A stretch of DNA of 64,000 bases from Streptomyces sp. A2-16 (GCF_018128905.1 NZ_CP063808.1:1426001-1490000), one strand, 5' to 3'; positions 30,893 through 41,200 are shown, numbered from the stretch's first letter. A program made the numbers and translations. The notes: a model not told the origin generated them from the letters alone.

Positions 30893-33574
30893 CTACAGGG
30901 CGCCCTTGCGCGACAGCTGGTTGAAGGCCAGCCATCCCGGCAGCACCGGCAGCCAGAGCGTCAGCAGACGGAACAGCAGGACGGCCGGTGCCGCGACCTC
31001 CTTGGGGAGTCCCACCGCGATCAGACCGACCGTCAAAGTGGCCTCCACGGCGCCCACACCGCCCGGTGTCGGGGCGGCCGAACCGAGCGCGTTGCCGGCG
31101 AGGAAGACGACGGCGACGCTGGCGATGCTGAGCGACGTCCCCTCCTGGCCGAAGGCGCGGATCGAGGCGTCCAGGCACATCACGAAGCAGGCCGTGAGCA
31201 GCAGCATGCCGCCGATGCCGGTGACCAGCTTCTGCGGCCGCTGCAGCACGTCCAGCATGCGCGGCACGACACCCGCGAAGAGCGACCTCACGCGCGTGAC
31301 GACGAATTTCCTGAGGAACGGCACCGAGGTGACGACGAGCACGAGCACCGCCACCGTCAGCAGACCCGCGATGACGGTCCGGGACGGCGACAGCGACGGT
31401 GTCTTCTCGGTACCGGTCAGATAGCCGAAGGACAGCAGCATCAGGATGTGGCAGCCGAGCCCGAACAACTGCGAGGCACCGACGCTCGCCACCGCGAGAC
31501 CCGGCCGCACCCCCTGACGTTGCAGGAAGCGCGTGTTGAGCGCCACACCGCCCACCGCGGCCGGTGCGACGATCTTCACGAACGAGCCGGCGACCTGGGC
31601 CGCCACCGTCCGCAGGAACCCCACCCGCTCGGGCACGAAGCCCAGCAGCGCCATGGCCGCGGCGAAGTAGCTGCACGCCGAGAACAGCACGGCCGCGGCG
31701 ACCCAGCCCCACTCGGCGTTCTCGATGAGCGGCCCGAACTCGATGTGGGTGAGCTGCGTCAGCAGGAAGTACGCGCCGATGGCACCTGCGATGAAGCTGA
31801 TCAGGGTGCGCGGCTTGACCCGTTCCAGGCGGGCCGGTTCGACCGGCGCCTGCGGCCTGATCAGCAGCACCTGGTGGCGGATCTGCGTCAGCAGGTCCTC
31901 CTCGCGCGACTCCTCGATGGCCTCGTCGATGGCCCGCTTCTCCGCCCGGGCCTCCGCCTTGACGGTCTTCTTGTCGGGCTTCTCGAGTACGGGCCTGGCG
32001 TCCTCCGACGCTTCCTCCAGACGGGCCTGCTTGGCCTGCTGGGATGCCTCCAGGACGGCCTCGCGCTCGCGCTGGGCCCGCTCCCGGGCCAGTCGGCGCA
32101 AGGTCGCGCGCGTGGAGCGCGTCAGCGCGATCGGCTGCAGCATCGGCAGACAGTCGGCCACGGCGTCGGGGCCGAGGATGCCGACCGCCGAGGCCACCGC
32201 GCGTTCCGCGCCCGCCAGCAGCCCCAGGGTCGTCACCAGCTGGGCGACGTCCATGCGCAGCAGCAGGGTGCTGGCCGCGATCTCGCCGCCGCGCAGATCG
32301 GTGAGGATCACCGCGCCGGAACGATCCACCAAGATCGCGTCACCCGCGAGCCTGCGGTGCGCGATGCGCCGCGACTGCAGTGCCTGCACCTGACGCCAGG
32401 TGTTGCGCAGCAGTTCGTCGGTGATCTCGTCCTCGGCCAGCGACTCGAGCGTGCGCCCGCCGGTGTGCTCGTAGACCAGCATCACGGCGTCGGGACCGAG
32501 TTCGGAGGTGGCGATCAGCTTGGGTGCGTTGGCGCCGGCCGCGATCGCCGCGTAGGCGAGCAGCGCCTCCTGCTCCAGTGCCTGCCTGAGCGACTGGAGG
32601 CTGCTGCGGGTGGCGAAGCCGCGCAGGGTGAGGTTGCGGTACACGCGGTAGAAGAAGCCCTGCGCCTGCTGCTCCCGGTCGACCACCGTCACGTCCAGCG
32701 GCGGCCCGTCCTCCAGGGTGACGAAGTAGCGTCTGCCGCGGTCGCCGTTCTCCGCGGACTCCGAGACCTCCTCGCGGGCCGCGCTGACCGGGTGGAAGCC
32801 GACGGTCCTGAGGCCCGCCATCAGCGTCTGCCCGGTGGGCCGGACATTGGGCGAGCCGACCGCGTACAGCGTGCCGTAGGCGACCGTCCAGCCGATCAGC
32901 ACCGTCAGGATGATCGAGAACGGTGTGGTGTAGCCGGTGACGAGCATCGAGAACGCGTCGAGCATCAGCACGATCCACAGCACCGCCCGCCAGCGCGGCC
33001 TGCGGGACATGCCGACGGCCGTCATGTAGGCGATGACAGGTGCCAGATAGCCGTGCACGGGATCGGTGAGGGCGTGGATGTCACCGGGGGAGGGCTGGGT
33101 GAGCGCCTCTTGGATCGAGTGCGGTGCGGCCTTGGCGACCCACAGGTCGGTGGCGAGCGTCACACCGTGGGCGAGGACCGCGGCGAGCACACCGTCGGCG
33201 ATCCGCAGCCCGTCGCGCTTGATGAGCCGTTCGATCGCGAACGCGACCGGCACCAGGAGGATCGCGATGCTGGAGGCGAGGCCGGCGATCTTGATGAGCA
33301 GGTCGGGCGCCTGCCCGGTGCCCTTGTTGATGTCCTGTTCGAGACCCGAGGTGGTGCCGTGCGCGAACGCGGCGATCGCCAGCAGGATCACGACGGCCAG
33401 CACTCCGACCAGCAGTCGCATGAGGTCGGAGGGCCGGTGCACGCGCGCGGGAAGCAGTGGTTCGTCGCGCTCGACCTCGTCGACGTGCGCCTCTTCGGCG
33501 TCGGCGGTGTCGGGGCGCGACGAAGCGTCAGAGGTGCTCTCGGCGTCCTCCGGGTGCACACCCTGTGGCGTCAT
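30893..33574 (-). CDS. Membrane protein with kinase-like domain and MprF-type flippase domain
   Basis: 893 residues. Residues about 45-240 form six or more membrane helices. About 240-480 resemble an atypical kinase: EHTGGRTLESL, HRRLAGDAILVD where HRD-x-N is usual, and ILTDLRGGEI where DFG is usual. A charged linker (about 480-560) leads to the C-terminal lysylphosphatidylglycerol-synthase-type flippase domain (UPF0104), with FVKIVAPAAVGGVALNTRFL and APTPGGVGAVEATL. The catalytic synthase domain of MprF is absent. It probably moves a lipid or lipid-linked molecule. ATG 33574 with AAGAAGAG upstream; a GTG 24 bases earlier is possible. Confidence 0.8.
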   Translation of the reverse strand: MTPQGVHPEDAESTSDASSRPDTADAEEAHVDEVERDEPLLPARVHRPSDLMRLLVGVLAVVILLAIAAFAHGTTSGLEQDINKGTGQAPDLLIKIAGLASSIAILLVPVAFAIERLIKRDGLRIADGVLAAVLAHGVTLATDLWVAKAAPHSIQEALTQPSPGDIHALTDPVHGYLAPVIAYMTAVGMSRRPRWRAVLWIVLMLDAFSMLVTGYTTPFSIILTVLIGWTVAYGTLYAVGSPNVRPTGQTLMAGLRTVGFHPVSAAREEVSESAENGDRGRRYFVTLEDGPPLDVTVVDREQQAQGFFYRVYRNLTLRGFATRSSLQSLRQALEQEALLAYAAIAAGANAPKLIATSELGPDAVMLVYEHTGGRTLESLAEDEITDELLRNTWRQVQALQSRRIAHRRLAGDAILVDRSGAVILTDLRGGEIAASTLLLRMDVAQLVTTLGLLAGAERAVASAVGILGPDAVADCLPMLQPIALTRSTRATLRRLARERAQREREAVLEASQQAKQARLEEASEDARPVLEKPDKKTVKAEARAEKRAIDEAIEESREEDLLTQIRHQVLLIRPQAPVEPARLERVKPRTLISFIAGAIGAYFLLTQLTHIEFGPLIENAEWGWVAAAVLFSACSYFAAAMALLGFVPERVGFLRTVAAQVAGSFVKIVAPAAVGGVALNTRFLQRQGVRPGLAVASVGASQLFGLGCHILMLLSFGYLTGTEKTPSLSPSRTVIAGLLTVAVLVLVVTSVPFLRKFVVTRVRSLFAGVVPRMLDVLQRPQKLVTGIGGMLLLTACFVMCLDASIRAFGQEGTSLSIASVAVVFLAGNALGSAAPTPGGVGAVEATLTVGLIAVGLPKEVAAPAVLLFRLLTLWLPVLPGWLAFNQLSRKGAL

Positions 33575-33730
33575 CGTCTCTTCTTGATCTCGTATCACCA
33601 GTCACCGCCCGCACGATGGTGGCATGCCCCACCGACACACGAGGGTGTCAGGGTGCACATGCGGGGGCGCACAGTCTGCCCGAAGCGCCGTCCCTGGGCG
33701 AGGGATACGCACGGTCGCGAGCCCGTCACA

Positions 33731-33753
33731 TTGTCGGTGGCGTGGGGCAGGAT
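33731..33753 (+). promoter_or_regulatory. RecA-independent DNA-damage (PafBC-type) promoter, alkyltransferase-like gene
   Basis: TTGTCGGTG, 8 bases, then CAGGAT. The published RecA-NDp consensus is TTGTCRGTG-N8-TANNNT; only the first base of the -10 differs. Transcription would start at about 33760, next to the ATG. Confidence 0.65.
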
Positions 33754-33760
33754 GGGGCGG

Positions 33761-34147
33761 ATGAGCGAGCAGAGCCTTCCTCAGGACGCCCACCCGGAGT
33801 ATCCGGACGCGCTGCCGGAGTACGCCGAGCGGGTCCTCGACGTCGCCGAACGCATTCCGCCCGGGCGCGTCATGACGTACGGCGATGTCGCCGAGTGGCT
33901 GGAGGAGGGCGGCCCCCGCCAGGTGGGCCGGGTGATGGCCCTGTACGGGTCGCCCGTGCCGTGGTGGCGTGTCGTGCGTGCCGACGGGGTCCTGCTGCCG
34001 GGCCACGAGCTCGAGGCACTCGGTCACTACCGCGTGGAGGGCACACCCCTGAAGGGCGCGAGCAGAGCCGCCGAGGGGCACCTGCCCCGCCTCGACATGA
34101 AGCGGGCGCGCTGGGACGGCGACGGACGCGCGGAGGGTCACACCTGA
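33761..34147 (+). CDS. Alkyltransferase-like protein (ATL), MGMT family without active-site Cys
   Basis: 128-residue MGMT-type DNA-binding domain. The helix-turn-helix region YGDVAEWLEEGGPRQVGRVMA is intact, but the PCHRV alkyl-acceptor motif is replaced by PWWRVVRADG, so the acceptor Cys is a Trp. Such ATL proteins bind O6-alkylguanine and flag it for nucleotide excision repair. It matches the Rv3204 position in M. tuberculosis. The ATG lies at the predicted start of a DNA-damage promoter, supporting a leaderless, damage-inducible gene. Confidence 0.85.
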   Translation: MSEQSLPQDAHPEYPDALPEYAERVLDVAERIPPGRVMTYGDVAEWLEEGGPRQVGRVMALYGSPVPWWRVVRADGVLLPGHELEALGHYRVEGTPLKGASRAAEGHLPRLDMKRARWDGDGRAEGHT

Positions 34148-34218
34148 CAGCTTCCGCCATCGTGCGGGCCCATGGGCACCCCCTGACCCGTACGGGGGAA
34201 ACGGGGCACGTCCGAGGC

Positions 34219-34320
34219 ATGGCGTACGTTCGTGAGGCGAGGGACGCACGGGTCGGCGGTGTCGTGAGTGGTTCGAGGGAAGAAGGGGAAGCCCTGCTTC
34301 CGCTCCACTCGTCGGCGTAG
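34219..34320 (+). CDS. Possible 33-residue ORF in the gap before adnA
   Basis: MAYVREARDARVGG...LLPLHSSA, preceded by GGGGGAAACGGGG about ten bases upstream. No family recognised and codon bias is inconclusive. The remaining bases of the 266-base gap show nothing clear. Confidence 0.25.
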   Translation: MAYVREARDARVGGVVSGSREEGEALLPLHSSA

Positions 34321-34413
34321 CGTCGGCTGCACGCGTCCCCCTCATCCCCCGTCCACCGCCCCCCACGCGCGGCGGGCCGCCCAACAGCACACCCACCAGG
34401 ACCGGCGAACCAC

Positions 34414-37400
34414 GTGAGCTCCTCTTCCTCCACCAGGCGTCTGTCGCACTCCCAGGTGCGACAGGGGGCCCGTGGCGCTTACCGACTGGTGCGTACCCCA
34501 CCGGCCCGCGTGGATCCCCCTCGTCTTGACGCCGCCCAGCGCGCCGTGGTTGAGCACGGAAGCGGCCCTTTGCTCGTTCTTGCAGGTCCGGGCACCGGGA
34601 AGACCACCACGCTCGTCGAGTCGGTGGCCTCACGAATCGCCCGTGGAGGGGACCCCGCGCGCGTGCTCGTGCTGACGTTCAGCCGCAAGGCGGCCGTCGA
34701 GCTGCGCGACCGCATGGCGCTGCGCACAGGGGCGGCGCGCGCGCCGCAGGCGACCACCTTCCACTCGTTCTGCTACGCCCTGGTCCGCGCCCACCAGGAC
34801 AGCGACCTGTTCGTGGAACCGCTGCGGCTGTTGTCCGGACCCGAGCAGGACGTGACCGTGCGTGAACTGCTCGCCGGCCAGCCCGACCTGGAACGGCTCG
34901 GCCTCGCGCACGTGCGCTGGCCGGACCAACTGCGGGCCTGCCTGACCACCCGCGGCTTCGCCGACGAGGTCCGCGCGGTCCTCGCCCGCAGCCGCGAACT
35001 GGGCCTCGGCCCTGGCGCCCTGGACGCCTTCGCCCGCCGTATCGGCCGCCCCGACTGGCGGGCCGCGGCGGCCTTCCTTGCCGAGTATCTCGACGTCCTC
35101 GACCTCCAGGGCGTGCTCGACTACGCCGAACTCGTCCACCGCGCGGTGCTCCTGGCCCGCCGCCCCGAGGTCGCCGAGCGACTCGCCGCCCAGTACGACG
35201 CCGTGTTCGTCGACGAGTACCAGGACACCGACCCGGCCCAGGTGCGGCTGCTGCAGGCCCTCGCCGGCGGCGGCCGCACCCTCGTCGCCTTCGGCGACCC
35301 CGACCAGTCGATCTACGCGTTCCGGGGCGCGGACGTGAACGGCATCCTCGACTTCCCGTACGCCTTCCCGCGCGCGGACGGCCGGGCTGCCCCCGTCGAG
35401 GTCCTGCGCACCTCCCGCCGCTCCGGAGCCGGCCTGCTGGCCGCGACCCGCCTGCTGACCCAGCGCATGCCCCTGACCCGGCTGCCGGCGCAGAAGGTTC
35501 GCGCCCACCGCGAACTCGCCCCGGTCCGCGAGGGCGGCCACGTCGAGGTCTTCACGTACCCCACCGCCGGCACGGAGCTGGACAACATCGCGGACATCCT
35601 GCGCAGGGCGCACCTGGAGGACGGTGTGCCCTGGGGTGAGATGGCCGTTCTGGTCCGCGCGGGCGCGCGCACGATCCCGACGGTGCGCCGCGCGCTCACC
35701 GCGGCCGGCGTCCCCCTGGACATCGACGGCGACGACCTGCCCCTGCGGCACGAACCGGCGGTGGCACCCCTGCTGACGGCCCTCCGGGCGGTGGCCTTGG
35801 CGGAGGCCGCGGGGGGTGCCGTACGGGTCGAGGAGGACGGCGCTTCCGACGCGTCCCGACGGGGGGCCGGCGACGACCTGCAGACAGTGGCCGGCGATGA
35901 CCCGCAGGACGTCTCCGGCGAGGAGACACCGCAGGACGTGGCGTCGGTGTCCAGCGACGAGCCGCAGGACGTCCCCGACGACGAGGCACCGGACGAGACA
36001 CCGCAGGACCCGGCCGCCGGACCGCAGGACGCCTCGGGCGAAGAACCGCGCCCCGCCTCCGGCGAAGAACTGCGCCTCGCCTCGGGCGAAGAACCGCACC
36101 CCGCCTCCGGCGAAGCACCGCACCCCGACTCGGACCAAGAACTGCCCCCCGCCTCGGGCGAAGAACCGCCCCCCGCCTCCGGCGAAGAACCGCACCACGC
36201 CACCGAGGACCCCTCGGCGGACACCGCCTGGCTCGACACGGAGACCGCCCTCACCCTCCTCGCGTCGCCCCTCGCCGGTATGGACGCCGCGGATCTGCGG
36301 CGCCTCGGGCGGGCCCTGCGGGACGAGGAGCGGGCCGCGGGCAACGCCCTGCCGCCGCCCTCCGACGTGCTGCTCGCGCGTGCCCTCGCCGAGCCCGAGC
36401 GTCTGGCCGTGCACGACCCCGCGTACGCGCGCGGGGCCCAGCGGCTCGGCGCGCTGCTCGGCAAGGCCCGGCGGCGCCTCGCGAACGGCGGCAGCGCCGA
36501 GGAGGCGCTGTGGGACCTGTGGGAGGGCACGCCGTGGCCCGGGCGTCTGGAACGGGCCGCCCGGCGCGGCGGCGCGGCAGGGCGCAACGCGGACCGCGAT
36601 CTCGACGCCGTGTGCGCGCTGTTCGCGACCGCCGCGCGCGCGGAGGAGCGCACCGGAGGCCGCGGCGCCCTGAACTTCCTGGAGGAGATCGACGCCGAGG
36701 ACATCGCCGCCGACACCCTCACCCGGCGCGCCGTACGCCCTGACGCCGTCCGCCTGATGACCGCGCACCGCTCCAAGGGCCTCGAGTGGCGCCTGGTGGT
36801 CGTCGCGGGTGTCCAGGAGGGCCTGTGGCCGGACCTGCGTCGCCGCGGCTCCCTCCTGGAGGCCGACCGCATCGGCCGCGACGGACTGGCCGAACCGCTC
36901 ACCCCTGGCGCCCTGCTCGCCGAGGAGCGCCGCCTCTTCTACGTGGCCGCCACACGCGCGCGTGAGCGACTCGTGGTCACGGCGGTGAAGGCACCGGCCG
37001 ACGACGGCGACCAGCCCTCCCGCTTCCTGACCGAACTCGGCGTCGAACCCAAGGACGTCACCGGCCGCCCCCGCCGCCCGCTGTCCGTCGCCGCCCTGGT
37101 CGCCGAACTCCGCGCCACGACGGTCGACCCACGGGTCTCGGACACCCTCAGGGAGGCCGCCGCGCGGCGCCTGGCCCGGCTCGCCGCCCTCGCCGACGAG
37201 GACGGCCGCCCGCTCGTGCCCTCGGCCCATCCCTACCGCTGGTGGGGCATGTTCGAGCCGACCGAGTCCAAGGTGCCGCTGCGCAACCGCGACCAGCCCG
37301 TTGTGCTCTCCGGCAGCGCACTCGACCAACTCGCCAACACCTGTGCCCTCCAGTGGTTCCTGGGCCGCGAGGTGAAGGCCGACGCGCCCGCGACGGTCGC

Positions 37401-38100
37401 CCAGGGCTTCGGCAACGTCGTGCACGTCCTCGCCGACGAGGTCGCCTCCGGGCACACCCCGGCCGACCTGGCCGTCCTCATGGAGCGCCTCGACTCCGTG
37501 TGGAACGCGCTCGCCTTCGACGCGCCCTGGAAGTCGGCGCAGGAGAAGGAGAACGCGCGCGTGGCGCTCGAACGCTTCCTGAAGTGGCACGTCATGGACC
37601 GCACCGGCCGCACACCGGTGGCCAGCGAGCACGACTTCGACGTCACCCTCGAGGCGGGCGAGGTCGAGGTGCGCATCCGCGGCCAGATGGACCGGGTGGA
37701 GGCCGACGGCGAGGGACGCGCGTACGTCGTCGACTTCAAGACCGGCAAGCAGCCCGTGAGTTCCGCCGAGGTGGAACACCACCCCCAGCTCGCCGTCTAC
37801 CAGCTCGCCGTCCGCGAGGGCGCCGTCGACGAGGCCTTCGACGGCGTACGGCCCGAACCCGGCGGCGCCGAACTCGTCCAGCTGCGCCAGGGCGCCCCCA
37901 AGCGGGACGGCGGCGAGACCCTCCCCAAGGTGCAGGCACAGGAACCGCTGGAGGGGGAGTGGGTCGGCGACCTGCTCGCCACGGCGGCGGGAAAGGTCCT
38001 CGACGAACGGTTCACACCGAACGCGGGGCAGCACTGCTCCCACTGCGCCTTCCGGGCGTCGTGCAGCGCCCAGCCGGAAGGCCGGCACGTCGTGGAGTGA
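34414..38100 (+). CDS. adnA: AdnA-like helicase-nuclease subunit
   Basis: 1228-residue UvrD-family motor fused to a RecB-type nuclease, partner of the downstream AdnB in DNA double-strand-break end resection. Walker A LAGPGTGKTT (about residues 55-64), DEYQDTDPAQ, GDPDQSIYAFRG and the late motif TAHRSKGLEW are intact. The C-terminal nuclease has GQMDRVEAD and VVDFKTGK, plus cysteines CALQW and CSHCAFRASC that form a 4Fe-4S site in this class. About residues 470-605 are an acidic insertion of ASGEEP repeats absent from the core fold. GTG start at 34414. Confidence 0.9.
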   Translation: MSSSSSTRRLSHSQVRQGARGAYRLVRTPPARVDPPRLDAAQRAVVEHGSGPLLVLAGPGTGKTTTLVESVASRIARGGDPARVLVLTFSRKAAVELRDRMALRTGAARAPQATTFHSFCYALVRAHQDSDLFVEPLRLLSGPEQDVTVRELLAGQPDLERLGLAHVRWPDQLRACLTTRGFADEVRAVLARSRELGLGPGALDAFARRIGRPDWRAAAAFLAEYLDVLDLQGVLDYAELVHRAVLLARRPEVAERLAAQYDAVFVDEYQDTDPAQVRLLQALAGGGRTLVAFGDPDQSIYAFRGADVNGILDFPYAFPRADGRAAPVEVLRTSRRSGAGLLAATRLLTQRMPLTRLPAQKVRAHRELAPVREGGHVEVFTYPTAGTELDNIADILRRAHLEDGVPWGEMAVLVRAGARTIPTVRRALTAAGVPLDIDGDDLPLRHEPAVAPLLTALRAVALAEAAGGAVRVEEDGASDASRRGAGDDLQTVAGDDPQDVSGEETPQDVASVSSDEPQDVPDDEAPDETPQDPAAGPQDASGEEPRPASGEELRLASGEEPHPASGEAPHPDSDQELPPASGEEPPPASGEEPHHATEDPSADTAWLDTETALTLLASPLAGMDAADLRRLGRALRDEERAAGNALPPPSDVLLARALAEPERLAVHDPAYARGAQRLGALLGKARRRLANGGSAEEALWDLWEGTPWPGRLERAARRGGAAGRNADRDLDAVCALFATAARAEERTGGRGALNFLEEIDAEDIAADTLTRRAVRPDAVRLMTAHRSKGLEWRLVVVAGVQEGLWPDLRRRGSLLEADRIGRDGLAEPLTPGALLAEERRLFYVAATRARERLVVTAVKAPADDGDQPSRFLTELGVEPKDVTGRPRRPLSVAALVAELRATTVDPRVSDTLREAAARRLARLAALADEDGRPLVPSAHPYRWWGMFEPTESKVPLRNRDQPVVLSGSALDQLANTCALQWFLGREVKADAPATVAQGFGNVVHVLADEVASGHTPADLAVLMERLDSVWNALAFDAPWKSAQEKENARVALERFLKWHVMDRTGRTPVASEHDFDVTLEAGEVEVRIRGQMDRVEADGEGRAYVVDFKTGKQPVSSAEVEHHPQLAVYQLAVREGAVDEAFDGVRPEPGGAELVQLRQGAPKRDGGETLPKVQAQEPLEGEWVGDLLATAAGKVLDERFTPNAGQHCSHCAFRASCSAQPEGRHVVE
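35821..36225 (+). repeat. Acidic tandem-repeat insertion within adnA
   Basis: Roughly 135 codons, ending in about eight 24-bp units (A/D-SGEEPxP variants) and preceded by looser DDPQDVS/DEPQDV units. The insertion interrupts the helicase between motif IV-type strands and the ATG-rich region resuming at TAWLDTETALTLL. Confidence 0.8.
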
Positions 38101-38180
38101 CGTGGTCACGCCGGTGTGATCAGTCGCACCACACGTGCTGACCTGCGCTTCTCGCGAAGCGAGGGGTGATTCGTCCTCGG

Positions 38181-38203
38181 TTGTCAGTGCGCGCCGCTAG
38201 CCT
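38181..38203 (+). promoter_or_regulatory. RecA-independent DNA-damage (PafBC-type) promoter of adnB
   Basis: TTGTCAGTG-N8-TAGCCT is a full match to the RecA-NDp consensus TTGTCRGTG-N8-TANNNT. The ATG at 38211 lies 8 bases after the -10, so the transcript should be leaderless. Confidence 0.8.
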
Positions 38204-38210
38204 CTGCGAC

Positions 38211-41200
38211 ATGCCCGCCCGTATCTCCGATCCCGATCAGCTCAAGGAGCTCCTCGGCATCCCGTTCACCCCGGAGCAGACGGCCTGCATCACGGCGCCG
38301 CCCGCACCGCAGGTGATCGTGGCCGGCGCCGGCTCGGGCAAGACGACGGTGATGGCGGCCCGCGTGGTCTGGCTCGTCGGCACCGGCCAGGTCGCCCCCG
38401 AACAGGTCCTCGGTCTCACCTTCACCAACAAGGCCGCCGGGGAACTCGCCGAGCGCGTCCGCAAGGCACTGATCAAGGCGGGCGTCACCGACCCCGACGT
38501 CATCGACCCGGACAACCCGCCGGGCGAACCCGTGATCTCCACCTACCACGCCTTCGCGGGCCGCCTGCTGACCGACCACGGTCTGCGCATCGGTCTGGAG
38601 CCGACCTCCCGGCTGCTCGCCGACGCCACCCGGTACCAGCTCGCCGCGCGCGTGCTGCGCGAGGCCCCGGGCCCCTACCCGGCCCTGACCCGGTCCTTCG
38701 CCGACCTGGTCAGCGATCTCCTCACCCTCGACGCCGAGCTCGCCGAACACCTGGTCCGCCCCGAGCAGGTGCGGGCCCACGACGCCGAACTGCTGCTCAC
38801 CCTCCAGGGCGCCAAACTCACCAACGACGCCCTGCGCAAGGTCCCCGAGGCGGCCGCGGCCCGCCGCGAACTCGCCGACCTGGTCGTCCGTTACCGCGCC
38901 GCCAAACGCGAACGCGACCTGCTCGACTTCGGGGACCAGATCGCCCTGTCCGCACGCCTCGCGGGCATCCCGGAGGTGGGCCGCGTCCTGCGCGACGAGT
39001 TCAGGGTGGTGCTGCTCGACGAGTACCAGGACACCTCCGTCGCCCAGCGCGTCCTGCTGGCAGGCCTGTTCGGCGACGGCACCGGCCACCCGGTCACCGC
39101 CGTCGGTGACCCCTGCCAGGCCATCTACGGCTGGCGCGGCGCCTCCGTCGCCAACCTCGACGACTTCCCCGAGCACTTCGCCCACCCCGACGGGAGGCCC
39201 GCCACCCGCCAGGCGCTCAGCGAGAACCGCCGCAGCGGCGGCCGCCTCCTCGACCTCGCCAACGACCTCGCCGAGCCCCTGCGCGCCATGCACGCGGGCG
39301 TGGAGGCCCTCCGCCCGGCCCCCGGCGCCGAACGCGACGGCATGGTGCGGTGCGCCCTGCTGCCCACCCACGCCGAGGAGATGGACTGGCTCGCGGACTC
39401 CATCGCCCACCTCGTGCGGACCGGGAAGGAGCCCGGCGAGATCGCCGTCCTGTGCCGCACGGCGACCGACTTCGCCGAGATCCAGGGCGCGTTGGTGGCG
39501 CGAGACGTCCCGGTGGAGGTGGTGGGACTCTCGGGCCTGCTGCACCTGCCCGAGGTCGCCGACCTGGTCGCCGTCTGCGAGGTCCTCCAGGACCCCGGCG
39601 CGAACGCCTCCCTGGTCCGCCTGCTGACCGGCCCGCGCTGGCGCATCGGCCCCCGCGACCTCGCCCTCCTGGGGCGGCGCGCCCGGCGCCTGGTGTCCCA
39701 CACGCGCGTGGCCGACGACGACCCCGACCGCCGGCTCGCCGAGGCCGTGGAGGGGGTCGACCCGGCCGAGGTGATATCGCTCGCCGACGCCCTGGAGACC
39801 TTCCTGGAGACTCCCCTCTACAGCGACGACGAGGACGAGGACGGGCTGCCCTTCTCGCCGGACGCGCGCGTGCGGTTCGCGCGCCTGGCCGCCGAACTGC
39901 GCGACCTGCGCCGCTCCCTCGCCGACCCCCTGATGGACGTCCTGCACCGGGTCCTCGCCGTCACCGGCCTGGAGGTCGAGCTGTCGGCGTCCCCGCACGC
40001 GCTGGCCGCTCGCCGCCGTGAGACCCTCTCCAACTTCCTCGACATCGCCGCCTCGTTCGCGGCGGGCGACAACGAGGCGACGCTCCTCGCCTTCCTCGCC
40101 TTCCTGCGCACCGCCGCCCAGTACGAGAAGGGCCTCGACAACGCCCTGCCCGGTGGCGAGAACACCGTCAAGGTGCTCACCGCGCACAAGTCCAAGGGCC
40201 TGGAGTGGGATGTCGTCGCCGTCCCCGGCCTGGTCTCCGGAACCTTCCCGAGCACCCAGGGCCGCGAGAAGTGGACCGCCCAGGGCAAGGTGCTGCCGCA
40301 CGCCCTGCGCGGCGACACCGACACCCTCCCGGACATCGACTCCTGGGACGCGCGCGGCATGAGGGCCTTCCACGAGGCCATGAAGGACCACCAGCACACC
40401 GAGGAACTCCGTCTCGGCTACGTCACCTTCACCCGCCCCCGCTCGCTCCTGCTCGGCTCCGGCCACTGGTGGGGCCCCACGCAGAAGAAGCCCCGGGGAC
40501 CGTCCGACTTCCTCCAGGCCCTGCACGACCACTGCGCGGCCGGCCACGGCGAGATCGAAGCCTGGGCCGACGAACCGGCCGAGGACGAGGACAACCCGGC
40601 GCTGCACAGCCGGACCGAGGACCAGATCTGGCCCCTCCCCCTGGACGACAGGGCCCTCTCCCGACGCCGGGCGGCAGCCCAGACGGTCCTGGACCACCTG
40701 GAGGACCTCGCCGCCCACCCGGACACCCACTCCGCCGCCGAACACGACCCGGGCACCTACGACGACCCGGACTGGCCCCCGCCACCGCACGACGAACCGC
40801 CGTACGACGAAGAACCGCCGTACGACGACGAACCCCCCTACGAGGACGAGATCGCCCACGAGGGCGAGATCGCCGGGGAAGACCTCCCCGACGACTGGGA
40901 GGCCCTCGCACCGGACCGCCCGGCCGTCCCGCACCAGGCCACGGCCCCGGAGACCGCCACCGCACCGGCACGCCCCCACCCCGCGGAACGGGGCGCCCTC
41001 ACCCCCGAGGAAGCCCGCGCCATCGCCTCCTGGGACCGCGACCTCGACGCCCTCACCGGCGAGCTCCTGCGCGCGCGGGAAGCCGTCACCGACGTACCCC
41101 TGCCCGCGTCGCTCACCGCGTCCCAGGTGCTCCTCCTGGCCGCCGACCCCGACGGGCTCGCGCGCGAACTCGCGCGCCCCATGCCGCGCCCTCCGCAACC

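Noticed and set aside
34630..38109. 1159-codon minus-strand ORF opposite adnA
   Set aside because: Antisense frame of a well-supported helicase; no motifs of its own.
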